Assembly (NCBI GenBank): GCA_042867185.1
Contig: JBHZQV010000003.1
Location: 124,001 to 188,000, forward strand
Length of the DNA stretch: 64,000 bases
Direction: 5' to 3'
Origin: Xylophilus sp042867185
GTDB lineage: Bacteria; Pseudomonadota; Gammaproteobacteria; Burkholderiales; Burkholderiaceae_C
In this document: one piece after another, positions 59,822 to 64,000 of the stretch
Numbering within the stretch: the stretch's first letter is position 1
How the letters are laid out: each line of letters begins with the position of its first letter
The notes under the pieces: generated by a model
Told to the model about the DNA's origin: nothing
Seen by the model: the letters and a program-made list of their open reading frames with translations, nothing else
The model's database searches: none
Program-made: the position numbers and the translations under genes

Positions 59822-61744
59822 TTATTCCGCAGGCGGGGCGCGGCTTTCCGACGCTTTCTGGGCGGTTTCCGGATAAGGCGCGGCAGGGTTTTCCCGGGCG
59901 GCGCGTGCGGTATCCAGCCCCCGCGCTTCCTGCGCCGCCAGCGGCCAGGGTTCTCCGTGCCAGCGCGCCGCCAGCAGATCGGCGCACAGCGCGGCGAAGC
60001 TCAGTCCGCGGGAGCCGAGGGCGGTGCACACCCACACGCCCGGCGGATGCGACGCATCCAGCGGCCCCACCAGCGGCCGGCGGTCGGCCGAGGCGCATCG
60101 GATGCCGACCCAGTCCTCCACCGCCCCTGCGGCATAGGCCGGCGCCACCGCGGCCGCGGCGGCGGGATGCAGCGCCTCCAGGCGCAGGCGGTTGGCCTCG
60201 CGGTCTTCGGCGCGCGGCTCGGCCGCACCCGTCCGCTCGAAGGTGGCCCCGTTGACCCACAGCGTGCCGCCGGCGCCATCGGGCACGCCCGCGATCAGGT
60301 GGCCGTCGCCGTTGATCGCCTGGGGCGGCAGGCCCGTTGCGCCCTCCGGTGACCGGCCCCAGGCCAGTTGTCCGCGGACCGGCTGCAAGGGCAGGCCGGC
60401 CGCCAGCGACGCGCCGCCGGCACCGCCGGCCAGCACCACCCGGTCGGCGGTCGCCAGCCGAGTGCCGTCGGCCGCCAGCAGATGCCAGGCGTCGCCCTCT
60501 GCGGCCAGCCGGTCGACCCGGCTGCGGCCGACGAATCGCACGCCGGGTGTCTGCAGCCAGGCGGCGATCAGGCGTGCCGGCCGCACCCAGCCGGCGCGGC
60601 GGTGCAGCAGGGCCGGGGTGTCGGGCGGCAGGCCGGCGGCGGTGCAGTCGGCTGCGGAGGCGTGCCAGGTTTCGTTGGGGCCCTCGGCGGTCCACGGCAC
60701 CGGCACACGGCCGGCGCCGGGCGGGTGGCGCTCCAGCACGCCGTTGTCTTGCCAGTCTTCGCCCAGGACGAGCCGGTCTTCCAGGTGCTGCCAGGTCGCC
60801 CGCACGCCGGCACGGGTCAGGCGCGAGAGCAGGGCGTCGTCGGGCGAAGCGTGCGGTGCCAGCACGCCGGCCGGCGCGCCGGATGCCCCTGCCGCCGGCG
60901 CATCGGCCGCGTCCAGCACCGTGACCCGCCAGCCGCGCAGCGCCAGCGCGGCCGCCACCGCCGCGCCGGCCAGGCCGGCGCCCACGACCGCGCAGTGGCC
61001 GGGGGCGGACACCTGTTCCCCGGCCGGCAGCGGCGCGCGGCGCGGCTCCCAGCGCGGGTCGAACAGCGCCTGCAGGCAGTCGCGCTTGGGCGGCAGGCCC
61101 GGCGCCAGGGTGATGGCGAAGCCGCGCCCGGCCAGCGCGTCGCGCACCGCGCGGGCGATGGTCCAGGTGGCCAGCCGGGTGCCGCGCCGGGCGAAGCGGG
61201 CCACCGCCTGCAGGGTGGTGGGCGACCACATCTCGGGGTTGCGCCGCGGTCCGAAGCCGTCGAGGAAGATGCTGTCGGCATCGAAACGCTGCAGGCCGCG
61301 CAGCATCGGCTGCACGTCGCCGACGCACAGGGTCAGCAGCACCCGGCCGCCGTCGAACGCGAGCCGGTGCACGCCGGGCAGCAGCCCGTGCCAGCGCGCG
61401 GCCAGCCGTTCGGCCAGCGGTGCCAGCGCCGGCTCCCGTGCCACCGCGCGCTTCAGGTCGGCCGGCGCCACCGGCCAGGCCTCGACCGAGACGAAGTGCA
61501 GCAGGCCGGGCCGGTCCGGGTCGTCGCGCCAGGCGGCCCAGGCGGTGAGAAAGTTGAGCCCCAGTCCGAAACCCGTCTCCAGGATGCGCCACCGCGGCTG
61601 CCCGGCCCAGGCGGCCGGCAGGCCGCAGCCGCCCAGGAACACGTGCCGGGCCTGCGCGGTGGGACCGGCTTCGGAATGGTAGATATCGTCGAAGCGCGGG
61701 CTGCGGGGCAGGCCGGTGTCGCTCCAGACCACGGTGTCGGTCAT
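59822..61744 (-). CDS. mnmC: Bifunctional tRNA mnm5s2U synthesis protein MnmC
   Basis: MnmC performs the last two steps at the wobble uridine of several tRNAs: FAD-dependent removal of the carboxymethyl group and SAM-dependent methylation. The 640-residue protein has an N-terminal methyltransferase domain (RILETGFGLGLNFLTAW, FLDGFGPRRNPEMW) and a C-terminal DAO-type oxidase (CAVVGAGLAGAAVAAALALRGW, RPLVGPLD). The ATG of MTDTVVWSDTGLPRS is chosen; an earlier in-frame ATG gives a Pro-rich, non-family extension. Confidence 0.95.
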   Translation of the reverse strand: MTDTVVWSDTGLPRSPRFDDIYHSEAGPTAQARHVFLGGCGLPAAWAGQPRWRILETGFGLGLNFLTAWAAWRDDPDRPGLLHFVSVEAWPVAPADLKRAVAREPALAPLAERLAARWHGLLPGVHRLAFDGGRVLLTLCVGDVQPMLRGLQRFDADSIFLDGFGPRRNPEMWSPTTLQAVARFARRGTRLATWTIARAVRDALAGRGFAITLAPGLPPKRDCLQALFDPRWEPRRAPLPAGEQVSAPGHCAVVGAGLAGAAVAAALALRGWRVTVLDAADAPAAGASGAPAGVLAPHASPDDALLSRLTRAGVRATWQHLEDRLVLGEDWQDNGVLERHPPGAGRVPVPWTAEGPNETWHASAADCTAAGLPPDTPALLHRRAGWVRPARLIAAWLQTPGVRFVGRSRVDRLAAEGDAWHLLAADGTRLATADRVVLAGGAGGASLAAGLPLQPVRGQLAWGRSPEGATGLPPQAINGDGHLIAGVPDGAGGTLWVNGATFERTGAAEPRAEDREANRLRLEALHPAAAAAVAPAYAAGAVEDWVGIRCASADRRPLVGPLDASHPPGVWVCTALGSRGLSFAALCADLLAARWHGEPWPLAAQEARGLDTARAARENPAAPYPETAQKASESRAPPAE

Positions 61745-61840
61745 GCGGGTGGCGGTGGCAGGGCAGGGCGGCGGGAGACGGGCGGGCATGCGCCAAAAGA
61801 AAACCGCCCTTAGGCGGCTCGGCTGGCGGCGGCCCTGGCC

Positions 61841-62116
61841 TCAGGCGGCCGGTGGCGGCACGTAGCCCTGCACCGCGTCGGCGCCGTCGCCGAAGAAGTG
61901 CTTTTCCATCTGGCGCTTGAGGTACTCGCGGGCGCGCTGGTCGGCCAGGTTCAGGCGGTTCTCGTTGACCAGCATCGTCTGCTGCTTCATCCAGTCGGCC
62001 CAGGCCTGCTTGCTGACGCTCTCCCAGAGCCGCTTGCCCATTTCGCCGGGGTAGGGCGGGAAATCCAGACCTTCGGCTTCGGTGCCGAGCTTGATGCAGT
62101 TGACCATGCGTGCCAT
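61841..62116 (-). CDS. Oxidative damage protection protein, YggX family
   Basis: A 91-residue protein of the YggX (Fe2+-trafficking) family: MARMVNCIKLGTEAEGLDFPP with the single conserved Cys, YPGEMGKRLWESVSKQAW, and MLVNENRLNLADQRAREYLKRQMEKHFFG. YggX protects iron-sulfur clusters and lowers labile iron effects. The usual start MARMV fixes the ATG. It lies 96 bases before mnmC on the same strand. Confidence 0.95.
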   Translation of the reverse strand: MARMVNCIKLGTEAEGLDFPPYPGEMGKRLWESVSKQAWADWMKQQTMLVNENRLNLADQRAREYLKRQMEKHFFGDGADAVQGYVPPPAA

Positions 62117-62153
62117 GTCGCGGCTCTCTAAGTACGTTTTATGAATAAGAAAC

Positions 62154-62173
62154 CTTGAACTTGATCGTTCAAG
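62154..62173. promoter_or_regulatory. Inverted repeat upstream of the sulfate-binding protein gene
   Basis: CTTGAAC at 62154-62160 and GTTCAAG at 62167-62173 form a perfect 7-bp inverted repeat around TTGATC, in the 130-base divergent gap before the sulfate-binding protein gene. It is a candidate operator for either gene; the protein that would bind it is unknown. Confidence 0.5.
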
Positions 62174-62246
62174 TTTGTTCGGCCGGCTTTCAGAATCCGT
62201 TCCATCGACTCCCGCATCCCTGCAAGAACGAAGCCGAAAGAACCCT

Positions 62247-63266
62247 ATGCCGATTCGCCGCGACTTTATCAAGATTCCCCTGGCCGCTCTGGTGGCCGGC
62301 GTGTTGTCCCTGCCGGCGCTGGCCCAAAGCGTGAACCTGCTCAACGTGTCGTACGACCCGACGCGGGAGCTGTACGTGGACTACAACAAGGCGTTCGCCA
62401 AGCACTGGAAGGACAAGAGCGGCCAGGACGTGTCGGTCAAGCAGTCGCACGGCGGCTCCGGCAAGCAGGCCCGCTCGGTGATCGACGGCATCGACGCCGA
62501 CGTGGTCACCCTGGCGCTCGGCGGCGACATCGACGCCATCGTCAAGAACGGCGGCGCGGTCAAGCCCGACTGGCAAAAGCGCCTGCCGCACAACTCGGCG
62601 CCCTACACCTCGACCATCGTGCTGCTGGTCAAGAAGGGCAACCCGAAGGGCATCAAGGACTGGGACGACCTGGTCAAGCCCGGCGTGCAGGTGATCACGC
62701 CCAACCCCAAGACCTCGGGCGGCGCCCGCTGGAACTACCTGGCCGCCTGGGAATTCGCCAAGCGCAAGTACGGCGGCGACGCGCAGGCCAAGGAGTTCGT
62801 CGGCAAGCTGTTCAAGAACGTGCCGGTACTCGACACCGGCGCCCGCGGATCGACCATCACCTTCGTCCAGCGCGGCGTGGGCGACGTGCTGCTGGCCTGG
62901 GAGAACGAGGCTTTCCTGGCACTGAAGGAATTCGGCGCCGACAAGTTCGAGATCGTCGTGCCGTCGATCTCGATCCTGGCCGAGCCGTCGGTGGCCGTCG
63001 TCGACAAGAACGTCGACAAGAAGGGCACCCGCGCCGCGGCGGAGGAGTACCTCAGGTACCTCTACTCCGACGAAGGCCAGGAGATCGCCGGCCGCAACTA
63101 CTACCGCCCGACCGGCGACAAGGCCAAGGCCAAGTACGCGTCGCAGTTCCCCAAGCTGACGCTGGTGACGATCGACCAGGCTTTCGGCGGCTGGGGCAAG
63201 GCCGACAAGGACCACTTCGCCGACGGCGCCTCGTTCGACCAGATCTACACCAACGCGCAGAAGTAG
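62247..63266 (+). CDS. sbp: Sulfate ABC transporter substrate-binding protein
   Basis: The periplasmic receptor of a sulfate/thiosulfate ABC importer. The 339-residue protein has a signal peptide (LAALVAGVLSLPALAQS) and family blocks LLNVSYDPTRELYVDYN, VKQSHGGSGKQARSVIDG, VVTLALGGDID, NPKTSGGARWNYLAAWEF and VLDTGARGSTITFVQRG. The ATG giving MPIRRDFIKIP is chosen because it leads directly into the signal peptide. Permease genes (cysTWA) are not in the window. It links to the cys genes a few kilobases upstream. Confidence 0.95.
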   Translation: MPIRRDFIKIPLAALVAGVLSLPALAQSVNLLNVSYDPTRELYVDYNKAFAKHWKDKSGQDVSVKQSHGGSGKQARSVIDGIDADVVTLALGGDIDAIVKNGGAVKPDWQKRLPHNSAPYTSTIVLLVKKGNPKGIKDWDDLVKPGVQVITPNPKTSGGARWNYLAAWEFAKRKYGGDAQAKEFVGKLFKNVPVLDTGARGSTITFVQRGVGDVLLAWENEAFLALKEFGADKFEIVVPSISILAEPSVAVVDKNVDKKGTRAAAEEYLRYLYSDEGQEIAGRNYYRPTGDKAKAKYASQFPKLTLVTIDQAFGGWGKADKDHFADGASFDQIYTNAQK

Positions 63267-63271
63267 CCTTT

Positions 63272-63336
63272 GCTATCGAATGAATAGCTGCTGGCCGACG
63301 ACGCATGCCGCCCACGGCTCTTTTCGACCGAATTTT
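63272..63336 (+). repeat. 65-bp palindromic repeat, copy 6
   Basis: This copy begins GCTATCGAATGAATAGCTGC five bases after the sbp stop, continues GGCCGACGACGCATGCCG and ends near CGAATTTT. It occupies most of the sbp-ssuE spacer. Confidence 0.75.
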
Positions 63337-63364
63337 CCCGCACCGTACCGAGAGCACCGCTTCC

Positions 63365-63949
63365 ATGACCGTTCTTCTGATAGCCGGCAGCCCGACCGCA
63401 CCGTCGCGTTCGCAGGCCTTGCTCGACACCGTGGGCCAGCGGCTGCTGCTGCGCGGCCTGCGCTCGGAGCAGCTGCAGGTGCGCGACCTGGACGCGCTGG
63501 CGCTGGTACAGGCCGATTTCGGCCATCCGGCGGTCGTCCGGGCCGCGGCCCAGGTGGCGGCCGCCGATGCGGTGGTGATCGCCACGCCGGTCTACAAGGC
63601 GGCCTACAGCGGCGTGCTGAAGGCCTTCCTCGACCTGCTGCCCCAGACCGGCCTCAAGGGCAAGACGGTGCTGCCGTTGGCCACCGGCGGCAGCCCGCAC
63701 CACATGCTGGCGCTCGACTACGCGCTGCGGCCGGTGCTGCAGTCCCTCGGCGCGCGGCAGATCCTGCCGGGCGTCTACGCCACCGAATCGCAGGTGGTGC
63801 GCCTGCCCGAAGGCCCCTTCCAGGTCCATGCCGACCTGGCCCTGCGGCTGGAAGAAGCGGTCGATCTGCTCGCGACCGAGCTGCTGCCGCGCGGCGTGGT
63901 GCCGGGCTTCGATCCGGTGCCGTTTTCGCAGGTGCGATGTAGCGTCTGA
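63365..63949 (+). CDS. ssuE: NADPH-dependent FMN reductase, SsuE-like
   Basis: The enzyme supplies reduced FMN to a partner alkanesulfonate monooxygenase (SsuD), releasing sulfite from sulfonates. The 194-residue flavodoxin-fold protein starts MTVLLIAGSPTAPSRSQALLD and has VVIATPVYKAAYSGVLKAFLDLLPQ (the FMN site and the SsuE tetramer helix), then LPLATGGSPHHMLALDYALRP. It follows the sulfate-binding protein gene on the same strand; ssuD and other ssu genes would be expected just beyond the window's right edge. Confidence 0.92.
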   Translation: MTVLLIAGSPTAPSRSQALLDTVGQRLLLRGLRSEQLQVRDLDALALVQADFGHPAVVRAAAQVAAADAVVIATPVYKAAYSGVLKAFLDLLPQTGLKGKTVLPLATGGSPHHMLALDYALRPVLQSLGARQILPGVYATESQVVRLPEGPFQVHADLALRLEEAVDLLATELLPRGVVPGFDPVPFSQVRCSV

Positions 63950-64000
63950 CCGCCCTGGCGTGGCGGGCGCCGCCCGCCCGCCCGCTGCCGATCTCCCGTT

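Overview
This 64 kb window is high-GC chromosomal DNA that fits a betaproteobacterium of the order Burkholderiales, most likely family Comamonadaceae (Variovorax, Acidovorax or Xylophilus type). This is inferred from gene order and protein families: ilvB-ilvN-ilvC-pssA-leuA, the sigma factor-DUF3619-DUF3106-RDD operon, the tauE-cysI-DUF934-cysH-cysD-cysN sulfate operon, Bug/TctC solute receptors and aat-bpt. Most of the window is ordinary core genome at roughly 70% GC.

Layout, left to right. 0-8.3 kb: 3' end of rnhA, moaA-mobA (molybdenum cofactor), superoxide dismutase, a ZIP metal transporter, an aldehyde dehydrogenase, ppa and a chemotaxis receptor ending in a CheR-docking-like tail. 8.4-13.3 kb: a FemAB-like acyltransferase, glnB, and a tightly overlapping five-gene operon led by an ECF-type sigma factor. 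13.5-20.1 kb: branched-chain amino-acid genes with pssA; leuA is preceded by a previously unlisted 17-codon leucine-rich leader peptide and a terminator, which together look like a transcription attenuator. 20.3-31 kb: a PBP7-like peptidase, an IclR regulator, the N-degron transferases aat and bpt, a 49-residue basic protein, gluconokinase, glyoxalase I, a thioesterase divergent from a MarR-MFS-MATE efflux locus, and a class V aminotransferase. 31-36 kb: a catabolic cluster (Bug receptor, ICL/PEP-mutase-family lyase, two-subunit LeuCD-like hydro-lyase, divergent IclR), probably for a substituted malate or citrate-like acid. 36.3 kb: tRNA-Asn. 36.5-38.9 kb: a TonB-dependent receptor behind a TPP riboswitch, so probably a thiamin-compound importer.

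39.0-50.7 kb is the accessory part. It is visibly poorer in GC (about 60% in a hand-counted coding line, far lower in the 49.3-49.6 kb gap) and holds a nine-gene minus-strand operon: desaturase, DAP-decarboxylase-like enzyme, CmlA-like diiron beta-hydroxylase, stand-alone NRPS A-PCP module, FkbM methyltransferase, EamA exporter, ATP-grasp ligase, type II thioesterase and GNAT. An extra aspartate-semialdehyde dehydrogenase is divergent to it. I read it as a small non-ribosomal amino-acid or dipeptide pathway that I cannot match to a known product. An orphan histidine kinase follows.

52-64 kb returns to core genes: a ferredoxin-NADP reductase and 7Fe ferredoxin, the assimilatory sulfate operon, mnmC, a YggX-type protein, a sulfate-binding protein and an SsuE-like flavin reductase.

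Two interspersed repeat families run through the window. One is a palindrome-rich element of about 65 bp with six copies, two of which are read in the same frame inside protein genes. The other is an element of about 90-100 bp found twice, each time directly after a stop codon and in the gene's own orientation.
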